From assembly GCF_014651675.1 (NCBI RefSeq), contig NZ_BMXI01000011.1, positions 150,609 to 214,608 on the forward strand: 64,000 nucleotides of DNA, in the 5' to 3' direction. Positions 50,788 through 63,707 of the stretch are shown here, piece after piece (the stretch's first letter is position 1; every line of letters starts with the position of its first letter). This DNA comes from Roseibacillus persicicus. GTDB lineage: Bacteria; Verrucomicrobiota; Verrucomicrobiia; Verrucomicrobiales; Akkermansiaceae. The notes under the pieces are model-generated. The model was not told where the DNA came from. It saw only the letters and a program-made list of their open reading frames with translations, and did no database searches. Both the position numbers and the translations under genes were made by a program.

Positions 50788-53637
50788 CTAATTGCTCGCG
50801 CTGAGAATCTGGTCCAAAACGTAAGGCAGGATTCCGCCGCTGGTGTAATAGTCGACCTCCGCGGGGGTATCGAGGCGGACCTTCAGAGGGACCTCCACCT
50901 TCGTGCCGTCGGCCCCATGCGCGATGAGGGTCGCGCTTTGCATGGGACTGAGTTCGCCCGAGATTCCAACGATGTCAAAGGTGGCCTCATGAAGACTGGC
51001 GATCTTGTCGTAGTCCGAGGTCTCGACAAAATTGAGAGGGAGGACACCCATGCCGATCAAGTTGGAACGATGGATTCGTTCGAAGCTTTTAGTGACCACC
51101 GCCTTGACCCCGAGGAGACGGGTTCCTTTGGCGGCCCAGTCGCGCGAAGAGCCCATGCCGTAATCTTCTCCTCCAATGACTACCAGAGGAATTCCTTCTT
51201 CCTGATAGGCCATGCAAGCATCGTAGATAAAGGTCGGAACGGCGTTGCCGAGTGCGGTGATTTCGGTGTCTGGCTTTGCGACTTCCTTTGCTCCAAAATA
51301 TTGGGTGTAGCCACCTTCGATGCCGGGGCACATCAGATTTTTAATGCGAACATTGCCGAAGGTTCCGCGGGTCATCACGCGATCATTTCCGCGTCGGGCT
51401 CCGAAGGAGTTGAAAGATGCTTTCTCGACACCTTGGGAAAGGAGATACTGGCCAGCTGGAGACGTCTCTTTGATTGCTCCTGCGGGAGAAATATGATCGG
51501 TGGTGACCGAGTCGCCGAAGATACCCAGGGGGCGAGCGCCTATGATATCCTTGCCTGCGTCGGAACCACCCTCGAAGAAGGGGGGGAGCTGGACGTAGGT
51601 GGAACTATTGTCCCAAGCATAGGTCGCTCCCGTGGAGCCTTGGATTTCTCCCCATTTCGGATTGGCGTTGTCGACGTCCCCATAGAGGTTCTGATAGACT
51701 TCAGGTTTGAGCGCCGAGGCGAGTTGTTGGCTGATCTCCTCTTGGCTGGGCCAAATGTCTTTGAGGAAGACCGGATTGCCGTTCTTGTCATTTCCCAGCG
51801 GCTCGGTCGTGAGGTCCAGATCGACTCTGCCGGCGAGGGCATAGGCGACCACGAGGGGAGGGCTCATGAGGAAGTTCGATTTGATACTTCCGTGGATGCG
51901 CGCCTCGAAGTTGCGGTTGCCGGAAAGTACTGAGGCAACAACCAGATTGCCGTCCTTGATGGCTCCTTCGATAGCAGGATGAAGAGGACCGGAGTTTCCG
52001 ATACAAGTGGTGCAGCCATACCCGACCGTTTGGAAGCCAAGTTGGTCGAGCTCTTTTGTGAGGTTGGTTGCATCCAAGTAGTCGGTGACGACCCTTGAGC
52101 CTGGTCCGAGAGAGGTTTTGACAAAGGGAGCCACGGTGAGGCCGAGCTCGTTTGCCTTCTTGGCCACCAACCCAGCCGCAAGCATCACGCTGGGATTGGA
52201 GGTGTTGGTGCATGAGGTAATGGCCGCGATAACGACGGAGCCGTGGCGCAAGGTGGTCTGGATAGGGTCGAAGGCATCTTCAGTCATCACCACTGAAGGT
52301 CCGGGGACATTGGTCGACATCTCGTTCTTCTCCCGCTCTCCACCCGGTTCGGGCTTCGTAAGGAGAGAGCCAACGGCGTAGCCAGCGGGCTCGGGCATAT
52401 TGACCTCAACGGCCTTGTCCCGCTCTGAAAGCTCGAGCCCGAATCCGCCCTCGTTTGTACTGGAGGTAAAGAGCTCGTTGAAACGGTCCCGAAGCTGGGG
52501 GACATCGATACGATCCTGTGGGCGTTTGGGTCCTGAGACAGCAGGGACCACTGTGGATAGATCCAACTCTAACAAGTCGGTGTATTCACATTCTCCTTTC
52601 TGAGGAATTCCGAAGAGGTCTTGGGCCTTGTAGTAATTTTCCACCGTTTGACAGAGCTCTTGCGAACGACCGGTTCCTCGAAGGTAGTTGATCGTTTCTC
52701 CGTCGATGGGGAAGAAACCCATGGTTGCTCCATACTCGGGAGCCATGTTGGCGATTGTCGCGCGGTCGGGCAGGGAAAGGGCTTCGGCTCCGGGGCCATG
52801 GAATTCCACAAACTTTCCGACGACCCCATGGTTGCGGAGGATCTCGGTAATACGAAGAGTCAAGTCGGTGGCAGTCACGCCTTCTGTCAATTTACCATGC
52901 AGGTAGACTCCAACGACCTCGGGGACGAGAAAGGTCACAGGTTGGCCGAGCATTCCGGCCTCCGCCTCGATCCCGCCGACCCCCCAGCCCACTACGCCAA
53001 GTCCGTTAATCATGGTGGTGTGGGAGTCGGTTCCGACGAGGGTGTCAGGGTAATAGACTCCTTCTTTGCTCAAGACCCCTTTGGCCAAGTACTCCAAGTT
53101 GACCTGATGAACGATTCCAACCCCAGGAGGCACTACTGAGAATGTGTCAAAGGCCTGTTGCCCCCATTTGAGAAATTCATAGCGCTCCCGGTTCCGGATG
53201 AACTCGATCTGCATGTTCCGATCAAGGGCGAGCTGGGAGCCGGCAAAGTCAACTTGAACAGAGTGGTCTACTACGAGGTCAACAGGGACAAGAGGTTCGA
53301 CCGATGAAGGATCTGCTCCCTTGGCAACTGCCGCATCCCGCATGGCAGCAACATCGACCAGAAGGGGAACTCCTGTGAAATCCTGCAAGACAATGCGGGC
53401 AACCGTAAATGGGATTTCGTAGTCGCCCGGGGTCTTCGGATCGTAGTTCGCCAAGTTTCGAACGTCTTCTTCGGTGACTTTGCGTCCGTCGACATTGCGC
53501 AAAACGGATTCGAGAACGATGCGTATCGAGACGGGAAGTTTGGAGAGATTTGGGAAGCCTTGCTCGGCAAGAGCTGGCAGAGAATAGAACTTGGCTTCAG
53601 TGCCATTTCCGGTGGTGAAGGTCTTAAGCGTGTCCAT
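50788..53637 (-). CDS. acnA: Aconitate hydratase A (iron-sulfur)
   Basis: A 949-residue aconitase A/IRP-type enzyme with start [26 protein letters not shown]. Cluster ligands are the Cys of [11 protein letters not shown] and the C-x2-C of [21 protein letters not shown] and [21 protein letters not shown] fit the family, as does the swivelling C-terminal domain with [17 protein letters not shown]. It interconverts citrate and isocitrate in the TCA cycle. Length exceeds E. coli AcnA (891) by an acidic insert around 410-440 ([13 protein letters not shown]). A second aconitase of the B type is at 59399, so there are two in 12 kb. Confidence 0.96.
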   Translation of the reverse strand: MDTLKTFTTGNGTEAKFYSLPALAEQGFPNLSKLPVSIRIVLESVLRNVDGRKVTEEDVRNLANYDPKTPGDYEIPFTVARIVLQDFTGVPLLVDVAAMRDAAVAKGADPSSVEPLVPVDLVVDHSVQVDFAGSQLALDRNMQIEFIRNRERYEFLKWGQQAFDTFSVVPPGVGIVHQVNLEYLAKGVLSKEGVYYPDTLVGTDSHTTMINGLGVVGWGVGGIEAEAGMLGQPVTFLVPEVVGVYLHGKLTEGVTATDLTLRITEILRNHGVVGKFVEFHGPGAEALSLPDRATIANMAPEYGATMGFFPIDGETINYLRGTGRSQELCQTVENYYKAQDLFGIPQKGECEYTDLLELDLSTVVPAVSGPKRPQDRIDVPQLRDRFNELFTSSTNEGGFGLELSERDKAVEVNMPEPAGYAVGSLLTKPEPGGEREKNEMSTNVPGPSVVMTEDAFDPIQTTLRHGSVVIAAITSCTNTSNPSVMLAAGLVAKKANELGLTVAPFVKTSLGPGSRVVTDYLDATNLTKELDQLGFQTVGYGCTTCIGNSGPLHPAIEGAIKDGNLVVASVLSGNRNFEARIHGSIKSNFLMSPPLVVAYALAGRVDLDLTTEPLGNDKNGNPVFLKDIWPSQEEISQQLASALKPEVYQNLYGDVDNANPKWGEIQGSTGATYAWDNSSTYVQLPPFFEGGSDAGKDIIGARPLGIFGDSVTTDHISPAGAIKETSPAGQYLLSQGVEKASFNSFGARRGNDRVMTRGTFGNVRIKNLMCPGIEGGYTQYFGAKEVAKPDTEITALGNAVPTFIYDACMAYQEEGIPLVVIGGEDYGMGSSRDWAAKGTRLLGVKAVVTKSFERIHRSNLIGMGVLPLNFVETSDYDKIASLHEATFDIVGISGELSPMQSATLIAHGADGTKVEVPLKVRLDTPAEVDYYTSGGILPYVLDQILSASN

Positions 53638-53941
53638 GGCGTGAGACTAAACCATGATCGGGGGGATGTCTTCCGGAAATCATGGAAGGCGTGCGAACCC
53701 TCTAGCCAGCGACCTTTCGCAAGTTTGTCGCACCTCGTTCTGATTCGAGTAGACTAAAATGCCCTCTCAAAAACAGCTATGCCAACTCCTTGTGAGAACA
53801 CGTTGAGGCGAGACTAAGCCCGTAAACTTTCTCATCGGAAAGAGCGTCTGTCCGGACACAAAAAGGCCCCAAAATAAAGTATTCTGGGACCTTTGAGCTA
53901 TGGCGAAAATGTTGAGCTGGAATACCAGCTTTCTGCGAAAA
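53638..53941 (-). terminator. Intergenic 304 bases with terminator for the minus-strand PEP-CTERM gene
   Basis: A hairpin AAAGGCCCCAAAAT (53862-53875) / ATTCTGGGACCTTT (53881-53894) is followed on the minus strand by TTTTTGTG, 48 bases past the PEP-CTERM stop. Between it and the acnA start (53637) I see no gene or clear promoter. The terminator proper spans about 53859-53894. Confidence 0.8.
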
Positions 53942-54730
53942 TTACTTTCTCCGGCGAAGAAGAAGGACAGTTCCCGCGAGGCCAACCAAGAGAGCTGATG
54001 ATGGTTCAGGGATGGGTTCAATTGCGCGGAGCTGGATGGCGTTGATTTGCGATTGCGAATTGCCCGAGGCCCAGGAGGCTCCGTTGTTGCCGGAACCGTA
54101 GATGGTAATCACTTGCGTTGCTGAATCGGCGAGGAAGGTCCCGATAATTGAGTCTCCCACTCTAGCTCCTCCGATATCAGGCTCCCCGTCGGTCTCATAG
54201 TTGGAGAGTTGAGAGGTCCCGGCAGGAGCTGAGGAAGTTCCGTCGTATCCAGTGATAAAGTCGTTGTGACGGGAGTTGCGGCCATCGTGGTTGAAGGCCT
54301 GAACCAAGTAGGTTTGGCCGATAGTCAAGCCGCTCAAGGTGACTGAGGAAATCTCAAAAGTTCCTCCTCGAATGAGGTGATAGATGCTTCCGTTGTTGCT
54401 GAAATCCCCGTCGCCAAAGGCATTCTCGTTATCCGTGCCTCCATTAATCGTAATAGTGGCTCCGCCAACTCCAACAAGAGGGATCCCGGTATTTTGAGGG
54501 GTGAAGGAAACTCCGTTCACCGTGACAGCGGTGTCGCCGCTCGTGATATCGGTGGTGTTATTGTAGGCAACAATGCTTGTTCCCTCCGTGTTGACGAAAG
54601 TTTCCGTAGTGCTGCCTTGATACATATCGACTGAAGGCTGCCACGATATCGTCGCGGCAGGCAATTGGCTACTGAGCGCTAGCGCCAAGCCGGTGGCCGA
54701 GGCTAGCAATGGGTTTGAGTTTTTTTTCAT
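53942..54730 (-). CDS. PEP-CTERM sorting-domain surface protein
   Basis: A 262-residue protein with a signal peptide (MKKNSNPLLASATGLALALSSQLPAA), an Asn/Thr/Gly-rich beta-sandwich-like body (SGLTIGQTYLVQAFNHDGRNSRHNDF recalls carbohydrate-binding-like folds) and the tail IPEPSSALLVGLAGTVLLLRRRK, a PEP motif, hydrophobic helix and Arg cluster recognised by exosortase. It is exported and probably attached to the surface or to exopolysaccharide. The ligand is unknown. It stands alone with its own terminator. Confidence 0.85.
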   Translation of the reverse strand: MKKNSNPLLASATGLALALSSQLPAATISWQPSVDMYQGSTTETFVNTEGTSIVAYNNTTDITSGDTAVTVNGVSFTPQNTGIPLVGVGGATITINGGTDNENAFGDGDFSNNGSIYHLIRGGTFEISSVTLSGLTIGQTYLVQAFNHDGRNSRHNDFITGYDGTSSAPAGTSQLSNYETDGEPDIGGARVGDSIIGTFLADSATQVITIYGSGNNGASWASGNSQSQINAIQLRAIEPIPEPSSALLVGLAGTVLLLRRRK

Positions 54731-55160
54731 AGTTAATTTAGAAGAGTCACGTGGACCAATAGCAACAACCCGCTCTCAGAGAGTTTCTTTACAGGGTTGC
54801 GCATTTGTTTCTTCTCGCTCGATTTCAATAGGTTGAGCGTGATCGCTAGGCCACAGTGACTGAGCAAAGGCTTCGCGCGAGATGGCGTGGAAACGTCCTG
54901 AGATCGACACGAAAGGACGCAAAAACTTCTGAGTTTCCCTGCCTCTATGAGCAAGACGGTTTGGCCTGCTTTCCGAGAAATTGTTAGTAGGCAAGCTTCA
55001 GCACAATTTAGCTTGTGCTCAAAGACGAAAAAACTCCCGTTCTATACTCTTGCTGCTTGTTGGGCAGATGCCAGGTTCTGTGAACTTTTCAGATTTTGAC
55101 AAAGAAGAGTTCGCATCTCGCAAGCCCGCGGGGGCCAAGGTTGAAGGCTTCGCTCGAGAG
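54731..55160. other. Gene-free stretch of 430 bases
   Basis: Upstream of the minus-strand PEP-CTERM gene. Short frames on both strands lack start context, signal peptide or domain features and have no neighbours to support them. I see no tRNA, repeat or strong hairpin. It should contain the PEP-CTERM promoter, but no convincing -35/-10 pair was found. Confidence 0.6.
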
Positions 55161-55559
55161 CTACTGCAGCTCGTCTTCAACGAATTCCATGACCACATCG
55201 ACGAGCTCTTCCAGGCCGGGGGGAAGCTCTTCCTCAATGGTCGCGAGATAGTCGGCTTCGGTCTCGCTGTAGTCTCCGCGTTCCTGACTACGGGTTCCGC
55301 ACCAGCGGCTTGCATTCAGTGGGTCGACGATGGCAGTAGCTCCTACGAGGTCGAAGGACTTGATGACCCGCTGGTGATCGACGTCACTTTGCCAGAACTC
55401 ATGCAGGCAATCTTCACTTTCAAGAATCGGGACGGTCTCATAGACATCGACAAGAGCCCGTTCTTCGCGGGTGAGCGCTCGCTGGGCGGATTCGTTCTCG
55501 AGACGATCGATAAGAAGTTCAATCTCGTCCGGCCATTCAATTGATTCCAAAAACTGCAT
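55161..55559 (-). CDS. Acidic protein of unknown function
   Basis: A 132-residue, very acidic protein starting MQFLESIEWPDEIELL. The middle (TREERALVDVYETVPILESEDCLHEFWQS) and the later VDPLNASRW and EEELPPGLEELV segments suggest a helical fold with a possible relation to DMP19/DUF4375-like proteins, which act as DNA mimics or are uncharacterised; this link is weak. The opposite strand has a longer frame, but its composition is typical antisense, and the minus frame has the better start. Confidence 0.5.
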   Translation of the reverse strand: MQFLESIEWPDEIELLIDRLENESAQRALTREERALVDVYETVPILESEDCLHEFWQSDVDHQRVIKSFDLVGATAIVDPLNASRWCGTRSQERGDYSETEADYLATIEEELPPGLEELVDVVMEFVEDELQ

Positions 55560-55796
55560 CGCGGTCGGTCTAGAACAGGCACGGGGGTCTTGCCAAGAGA
55601 TTCTGATCTTTCTTACGCAGATGGGGTCGAGCTTGCGACTTTCGAAGCCGATTGGAACTCGGATGAGACTCCAAGTGCTTGATTCGGTCTACCGGTGGAG
55701 CTGCTCCGGATGGAGGTATTGGGGTTGCCAAGGGCAAGGTGGCGATAACCGGCCAGCCCGCTCGGGAAGGGGCTGGCAATTCAGTTGATGGGGGAC

Positions 55797-56579
55797 TCAC
55801 CAGTCCAGTTCTTGGCCGCTATACAGAAAGAATTTCCCCGAGTGGTCGGGCGTGAGATTTTCGACCAACTCGGCAAGCTTCGCAGCGGTGTGCGCGGGAT
55901 CCAGGGGAGCGCCGTCTCCACCCATATCGGTCTTGTTGTGTCCCGGGTGGATGGAAATGACCATCATTCCCTCATTGCGATGGCTGGAATGCAGGTTCCG
56001 CGTGACCATATTGAGAGCGGCCTTGCTAAAGGCGTAGCCTCCGGCCCATCCCTGTCCGTTGGTCAGTTGACCCAATTGTGAGGAGACATTGACGATTTTG
56101 GGAGCGGGGGAGAGCTTGAGGTTTTCAATCAAGGCCTCGGAGAGAAAGTAGGGTCCCAGGGTATTCACGGAATAGGTCTTCATCATCGTCTCGCGGTCAT
56201 TCGACTTCGGGAAAATGCCGGCGTTGTTGATCAGGAGGTCAATCTTTCGCCCCGCGAGTTTCTTGGCCAAGGCCTCGATTTGTTTGTCGTCGGTAACATC
56301 GAGAGCCATGATCTCAGCTCCGGCTTCTTTCAGCTCAGTGGCTTCTTCCGGCTTCCGAGCGGTTCCAATCACGTGGTAGCCTGCCTCCATAAACTTCTCT
56401 GCAAAGGCCAGGCCCAAGCCGCGATTCGCTCCGGTAATCAGAGCAGTGAGCTGCTCGTCTTCTCCGGCTTCCTCTGCCGCCATTCCTCCACTGGAGAAGC
56501 CTGCAATGGTGAGACTCAAGAAGCCAAAGCGCAGCCAAGAGATTGTCTTTTCAATGATCCGATGCTTGGAAATTTTCAT
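55797..56579 (-). CDS. Exported short-chain dehydrogenase/reductase
   Basis: A 260-residue SDR. Cofactor loop TGANRGLG at 49-56, NNAG at 118-121, Ser166/167, Tyr182 and Lys186 (YAFSK) form the classical active site; PGHNKTDM replaces the usual PG..T..M. It is preceded by about 40 residues with a hydrophobic segment (WLRFGFLSLTIAGFSSGG) that look like a signal peptide ending near AAEE. Exported SDRs are uncommon because NAD(P) is cytosolic; the segment may instead anchor it to the inner membrane facing the cytoplasm. Start chosen: ATG 56577-56579; a longer frame to 56741 lacks support. Confidence 0.8.
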   Translation of the reverse strand: MKISKHRIIEKTISWLRFGFLSLTIAGFSSGGMAAEEAGEDEQLTALITGANRGLGLAFAEKFMEAGYHVIGTARKPEEATELKEAGAEIMALDVTDDKQIEALAKKLAGRKIDLLINNAGIFPKSNDRETMMKTYSVNTLGPYFLSEALIENLKLSPAPKIVNVSSQLGQLTNGQGWAGGYAFSKAALNMVTRNLHSSHRNEGMMVISIHPGHNKTDMGGDGAPLDPAHTAAKLAELVENLTPDHSGKFFLYSGQELDW

Positions 56580-56748
56580 AAGCAAGAACCGTCGAACTGG
56601 TAGCGGATTTTTCAAGGAGGAAAATGTGGGGCCAGTCTCCTGCTGATACGTATCGTTCGGGAGACCCATGGCTCGGCCTCCTTCATTCGATTTGCGCGCG
56701 CTTCCAACTGCGAGCTCTTGTTCTTCGGGAGCCTTGCCCACGACGAGA

Positions 56749-57048
56749 CTATTGCTCCCGTTGAATGAGTTTGGCGAGTTGGCTGGCTTTGTCCAAAATC
56801 GTCGCCGGGTCGCATCCGTGTGAATAGTAGTTCTTCATCAACATCGCGATCATGTTGGGACCGAGTTGATAGGGCGGCGCGGAGAGCACGTCGCGAAGAC
56901 TCTGTTTCTCATTGTCGCGCAGGATGACGATGGCCTCTTCGTGTTTTTCCTTGGGAATCAGTTTCTCGATTTCTTCTTGCAGTCGCTTTGGGGTCGATTT
57001 GGGAAATCCGAAAGAGGAGGCAGGGGAGTTCGTTTTTTGGTCTGACAT
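56749..57048 (-). CDS. Small protein of unknown function
   Basis: A 99-residue, charged protein starting MSDQKTNSP. The centre has STPKRLQEEIEKLIPKEKHEEAIVILRDNEKQSLRDVL and GPNMIAMLMKNYYSHGCDPATIL, predicted helical, possibly binding nucleic acid or protein; no family is recognised. It lies 111 bases from the sulfatase start in the divergent direction and upstream of the SDR on the same strand. The start at 57046-57048 is preferred over the longer frame, which covers the sulfatase leader. Confidence 0.55.
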   Translation of the reverse strand: MSDQKTNSPASSFGFPKSTPKRLQEEIEKLIPKEKHEEAIVILRDNEKQSLRDVLSAPPYQLGPNMIAMLMKNYYSHGCDPATILDKASQLAKLIQREQ

Positions 57049-57158
57049 AGAAGATGAGTTGGTGTGGCTTGTGGTCTGAATGTGCAAGGGGATTCGGCAG
57101 GCGCACGCGAGTTTGACTTCGGGGTTGTGATTGGATTCGAGTGGTTCTAGTTTCAGGG

Positions 57159-58628
57159 ATGCGTCTCTTTTCCGCCTTTGCCAGTCTGCTGGCTGCACCC
57201 AGTGTCCTCGTTCTGTCGCTTTCTTCGTCGCTTGTTGGAGCCGAGAAACCGAACTTTGTGTTCATCCTGAGTGACGATGTCGCGCAAGGAGACTTGGGAA
57301 TTTACGGTCAGGAGTTGATTCAAACCCCACGGCTCGATGCGTTGTGCAAAGAGGGAACCCGCTACACGCAGGCGTATTGTGGTACCACGGTTTGTGCTCC
57401 CAGTCGGGCGTCGTTTTTCACTGGAAAGCATTCCGGTCATTGCGCCATTCGCGGGAACTACGAACTGCCCCCCGAGGGTCAACTTCCGGTGCCAGCGGAG
57501 ACCTTGACCATTGCGGAAGTGGCAAAGGCTGGCGGCTATGCTACCGCGACTTTTGGAAAATGGGGGATGGGATTCTTCGATACCGAAGGCAGCCCTTTCA
57601 AGCAGGGGATGGATCGCTTCTATGGCTACAACTGCCAGCGCCATGCGCACTCCTACTTTCCCACCTATCTTTGGGACAATGACGTTCCGGTCAAGCTTCC
57701 CGGAAACACCGGCCAAGGGGTTGGGGAGACCTATTCTCAAGCCCTCATTCAAAAGGAGATGTTGGAGTGGGTTCGCGAGCAGAAGGAGAATCCTTTCTTT
57801 CTCTTCTACGCCATCACGTTGCCTCACGGTCCCCACGAGATTGATGACTTCGGAATCTATCAGGACAAGCCTTGGAGCGATCGCCAAAAATCTTATGCCG
57901 CGCAAGTGACTCGCATCGACCGCGACATCGGTGAGCTGGTGGACGTGCTCAAGGAGTTGGGCCAGGACAAGAATACCCTCATCGTCTTTGCGGGTGACAA
58001 TGGCTCTTCGTTCAACCCCAATTCCGAGATTGGCAAACTCTTTCAGCAAGACGCCAATGGTCTCCGCGGCTACAAGCGCGGAATGTATGAAGGCGCGCTG
58101 CGGCAAGCAGCCTTCGCCTGGTGGCCGGGTGTTGTGCCCGCGGGCCGGGTGAGTGACGAGCCTTGGGCTTTCTGGGACCTGATGCCAACCTTCGTGGAAC
58201 TAGCAGGGATCGAGGAACCGGCAGGCTATCAGACCGACGGACTTTCACTGGCCTCTTACCTCAAGGGAGGGCCCGCTCCAGAGCGCGACTATTTCTATTG
58301 GGAGCTTCATGAAGAAAGGGGAGAGGTGGGTGCCTTTCAAGCGGCACGCTGGCAAGATTGGAAGGCTGTTAGAAATGGTTTCAAGAAGCCGATTGAGATC
58401 TATGACCTAGCCAAGGACGCGGGTGAAAAGAACGACCTCGCAAAGGACCACCCCGATTTGGTCGCAAAAGCGAAAGCCATCTTCGAAAACGCACACCAGG
58501 AAGACCCCAACTGGCCGCTCACCCATCGTGCGGAAGAACGGACCAAGGTTTCCAACGAAGCTTGGGCCGTCAAAAAGAAGCGCAACGCTTCGCAATATGT
58601 CCCAGCCAACGCTGTGCCCTTAAAGTAG
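57159..58628 (+). CDS. Secreted sulfatase (formylglycine type)
   Basis: A 489-residue sulfatase. A signal peptide ([28 protein letters not shown]) is followed by [19 protein letters not shown] with calcium-binding Asp pair and the modification site Cys79-[29 protein letters not shown] and FAGDNGSS follow. It differs in sequence from the sulfatase at 10620, so the two probably have different sulfated substrates, in keeping with polysaccharide degradation. A maturase gene is not in the window. Its 3' end abuts a palindromic element and a RAYT gene. Confidence 0.9.
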   Translation: MRLFSAFASLLAAPSVLVLSLSSSLVGAEKPNFVFILSDDVAQGDLGIYGQELIQTPRLDALCKEGTRYTQAYCGTTVCAPSRASFFTGKHSGHCAIRGNYELPPEGQLPVPAETLTIAEVAKAGGYATATFGKWGMGFFDTEGSPFKQGMDRFYGYNCQRHAHSYFPTYLWDNDVPVKLPGNTGQGVGETYSQALIQKEMLEWVREQKENPFFLFYAITLPHGPHEIDDFGIYQDKPWSDRQKSYAAQVTRIDRDIGELVDVLKELGQDKNTLIVFAGDNGSSFNPNSEIGKLFQQDANGLRGYKRGMYEGALRQAAFAWWPGVVPAGRVSDEPWAFWDLMPTFVELAGIEEPAGYQTDGLSLASYLKGGPAPERDYFYWELHEERGEVGAFQAARWQDWKAVRNGFKKPIEIYDLAKDAGEKNDLAKDHPDLVAKAKAIFENAHQEDPNWPLTHRAEERTKVSNEAWAVKKKRNASQYVPANAVPLK

Positions 58629-58633
58629 TTTTT

Positions 58634-58713
58634 GGGGAGCGTTGCCTTCCAGGCTTACGGGGTGGATATACGTTAGGCTGGAAGCACCCAAGGGCATTTT
58701 ACCAACGCTCCTT
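58634..58713. repeat. Delta palindrome, right-hand copy next to RAYT
   Basis: An 80-bp near-palindrome: ends GGGGAGCGTTG...CAACGCTCCTT, with an inner pair GCCTTCCAGGCTTACG / CGTTAGGCTGGAAGC. The copy at 59320 is almost identical and in the same orientation, so the two are direct repeats bracketing the RAYT gene. Confidence 0.9.
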
Positions 58714-58720
58714 ACGCTTC

Positions 58721-59311
58721 CTATTTTTGCCAGTGGTGGTAGTGGGTGGGGGGAAGGTTTTTGGGATTTTCGGCGATGTAGTTTCGGGTCCAGTTTAGGT
58801 GTCTTTCGGAACGGATGAGACGGTCCCAATAGGTTTTCTGCCAGAGCTTACCTTTGGTGTTAAGAGCCTTGTTGATTTCGTTGGCGGCGAAGCTTTTGAG
58901 GGAGTGAAGTATGTCCTCAAGCGGCCAACCTTCTTTTAGGATAAGAAGGACGTGGACGTGATTAGGCATCACGACAAAGCAGTCGAGTTGATAGCGTTGG
59001 GCATCAAAATGATGAAGGGCGCCAGTGACAATTCGATGATGTTCCCGGAGGCAACAGGAGCCGTGGTGTTGATCGAGTTTGTCTTCGAGAGGAAGGGTGA
59101 AGCAACGGTTGTATTCGGCGGCGGTTTTTAGATCCCAGGGTTTGGGATGGCGGGTGAGCCACGTTTCTCGCTCGTTTCTGATTTTATCGACGACTTCTTT
59201 GGGAAGAGAGTCGGCAAGACGCCAAGTGATGAAGACGAAGACTCCATCCTGGTGCCAATGGGGGAGGCGAAAGCGATGTTTCTCGATCGGTTTTTGAGGA
59301 TCGAGAAACAT
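58721..59311 (-). CDS. REP-associated tyrosine transposase (RAYT)
   Basis: A 196-residue HUH-type single-strand transposase of the IS200/Y1 superfamily. The HUH motif is MPNHVHVLL (His118, His120), followed by SFAANEINK and WQKTYWDRLIRSERHLNWTRNYIAENP, where Tyr161 or Tyr178 are candidate nucleophiles. RAYTs are single-copy, vertically kept relatives of transposases that act on REP palindromes rather than on their own ends; both flanks here are delta palindromes. All motifs look intact. Start ATG at 59309-59311; stop TAG eight bases from the right delta copy. Confidence 0.88.
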   Translation of the reverse strand: MFLDPQKPIEKHRFRLPHWHQDGVFVFITWRLADSLPKEVVDKIRNERETWLTRHPKPWDLKTAAEYNRCFTLPLEDKLDQHHGSCCLREHHRIVTGALHHFDAQRYQLDCFVVMPNHVHVLLILKEGWPLEDILHSLKSFAANEINKALNTKGKLWQKTYWDRLIRSERHLNWTRNYIAENPKNLPPTHYHHWQK

Positions 59312-59319
59312 GGCTTATT

Positions 59320-59398
59320 AGGGAGCGTTGCCTTCTAGGCTTACGGATTGGATACAACGTTAGGCTGGAAGCACCCAAGGGCATTTCACCAACGCTCC

Positions 59399-59400
<2 letters not shown>
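59320..59400. repeat. Delta palindrome, left-hand copy overlapping the acnB stop
   Basis: Ends AGGGAGCGTTG...CAACGCTCCTT, with the same inner arms as the copy at 58634 and only a handful of substitutions. Its last bases overlap the TAA stop of acnB (59399-59401). Confidence 0.9.
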
Positions 59401-62173
<2,773 letters not shown>

Positions 62174-62335
62174 TTGTCTTTTGCGCGGGAATGTGAGGGA
62201 TGAAAACCCGTTTGAAAATGCTGAATTTGGAGGGATTCTGTCCACAAATCGAATCAGTCCGACACGAGCCTCCCAATGAGATGAGAGGGGGCAGCCAATT
62301 CTATTCGTTTTGGTCGGTTCGACACAGAGCTCACG

Positions 62336-62427
62336 TTGGAAAAAAGAAACCCCAATTCAGTTTCAAGAACAGACTCCAGGCACTCCTGGATTGCAGGCAC
62401 GCCTGGGGACTTGAAACCCAATTGGGG
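62336..62427 (-). terminator. Large intrinsic terminator after the PEP-CTERM gene
   Basis: CCCCAATT at 62350-62357 pairs with AATTGGGG at 62420-62427, extended by TTTCAAG/CTTGAAA; a second small hairpin (CCAGG/CCTGG) occupies the loop. On the minus strand the stem is followed by TTTCTTTTTTCC, 29 bases after the PEP-CTERM stop. Confidence 0.85.
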
Positions 62428-62455
62428 TGGGAAGGGGGCTGTTCAGAAGAGTTTT

Positions 62456-63238
62456 CTATCGACGACGACGAAGGAGAACAGGAGCAGCTAGCATCGCAAG
62501 AATTGCGGTGGAGGGCTCGGGAATAACAACCTCGGATTCGACTACACCCAAGGTGTAGCTGGAGCGGAAGGCACTCGTTCCAGAGGTGGTCGTAATATCA
62601 AGGGTAAGGTCACTGAGGTCGCCTGAAAACTTTCCGCTATATGCAGATTCCGAAGTATTACTGCGGCCGGCGTTGCCTGACACAGTGAGACCGTCTGAGG
62701 AAAGAACCGAGTCTGTGGCCTGGGAGGGGTCTCCTCCTGGGGTTCCCCCGGGAATGATGTTGGTGCCAATGTAGTCGATGGAGTTCAGTCCGGTCGATAG
62801 CCGCAATTCCTCTCCGTTCTCAGGATTACTACTGCCTTGCGCTTCCACATCTTCAAAGTAGAGAACGAGGTCTCCTTGGAGGAATGTGAAAGGATTGGTC
62901 GTTCCCGTCTCAAAGAACTGGAGGTTGATCGTGGAGATGCCTCGGTCGCGAATCTCCACCAGGAGACCGCCTCCAATCTCACCAGAATGAACAATCATGT
63001 CGTTGTCACGGTCTGTCTCGGAATAGGTTACGACCACGTCCAAATTCTGGTAGTAGGGGTGACTGGGAAATTCATCTCCCAAGTTCCATTGGATTGTCGA
63101 TACCGATGGGGTCGTTCTCGAGTTGCCAGCAATGGTAACTCCGTCCCAGTTAATAAAGGACGCAGCGGCATCGAGTTGGAGAGTGCCGAGGGGAATGAGT
63201 GAAATAGCGAGGGCTAAGGGGGGTGTTTCAACTTTCAT
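62456..63238 (-). CDS. PEP-CTERM sorting-domain surface protein
   Basis: A 260-residue protein with a signal peptide (MKVETPPLALAISLIPLGTLQLDAAA), a beta-rich body (VVVTYSETDRDNDMIV, FLQGDLVLYFEDVE) and the end IPEPSTAILAMLAAPVLLRRRR, the exosortase-type PEP-CTERM tail. Together with the proteins at 49885 and 53942 this makes three in 14 kb, none alike in the body. The gene is followed by its own terminator. Its ligand and role are unknown. Confidence 0.88.
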   Translation of the reverse strand: MKVETPPLALAISLIPLGTLQLDAAASFINWDGVTIAGNSRTTPSVSTIQWNLGDEFPSHPYYQNLDVVVTYSETDRDNDMIVHSGEIGGGLLVEIRDRGISTINLQFFETGTTNPFTFLQGDLVLYFEDVEAQGSSNPENGEELRLSTGLNSIDYIGTNIIPGGTPGGDPSQATDSVLSSDGLTVSGNAGRSNTSESAYSGKFSGDLSDLTLDITTTSGTSAFRSSYTLGVVESEVVIPEPSTAILAMLAAPVLLRRRR

Positions 63239-63707
63239 AAATAGGGGATGGTTTTCCTTACTATAAAAGATATGTGAAGGTCAATAAAACTAAAATTATT
63301 CTTAGGCCTGAGCTTGATTTACCAACCGAGCTTGCTTCGTATCGTTAATCCAAGCAACGTCGATATCTCGGATCGCCCCGTGTCCTATCGATGAATTTCG
63401 CTCCCTCCGGCGCGATAATCAGGGAGGCGGTTCATGTGTAATTAAGGCGCCCAGTGAAGGATGACGGAGTTACCGAGAACCACGAATTGAGGCGGGGAGA
63501 GTAAATGCAGGGAGGGAATCGGGCCGCGAAAGAGAAGTTCCGTGGGGGAGCGCAATCGTGAAACTCGGGAATGCTACGAAATCGAGGTTATGTGCTTCTT
63601 TACGACAAGAGGCGTGGAAGGACTTTAAAAGTGCGCGGCGGGATGAATTTTTTGAAATTTTGTCGCGATGAGTCTTTATTTGAGCGGGAGTCTTCTGCTT
63701 GGGATGG
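63239..63707. other. Gene-free stretch of 469 bases
   Basis: The first 60 bases, upstream of the PEP-CTERM gene, are AT-rich with TTGACC-like and TATAGT-like words on the minus strand but at the wrong spacing. The rest has no convincing start or conserved feature. A 149-codon minus-strand frame (63470-63919) is Ser/Pro/Arg-rich and looks like chance. Confidence 0.5.

Noticed and set aside
50557..51933. 458-codon plus-strand frame
   Set aside because: It is mostly antisense to acnA and only starts inside the PEP-CTERM gene.
54981..55544. 187-codon plus-strand frame
   Set aside because: It overlaps the minus-strand acidic protein; no start context or domain. The choice is not certain.
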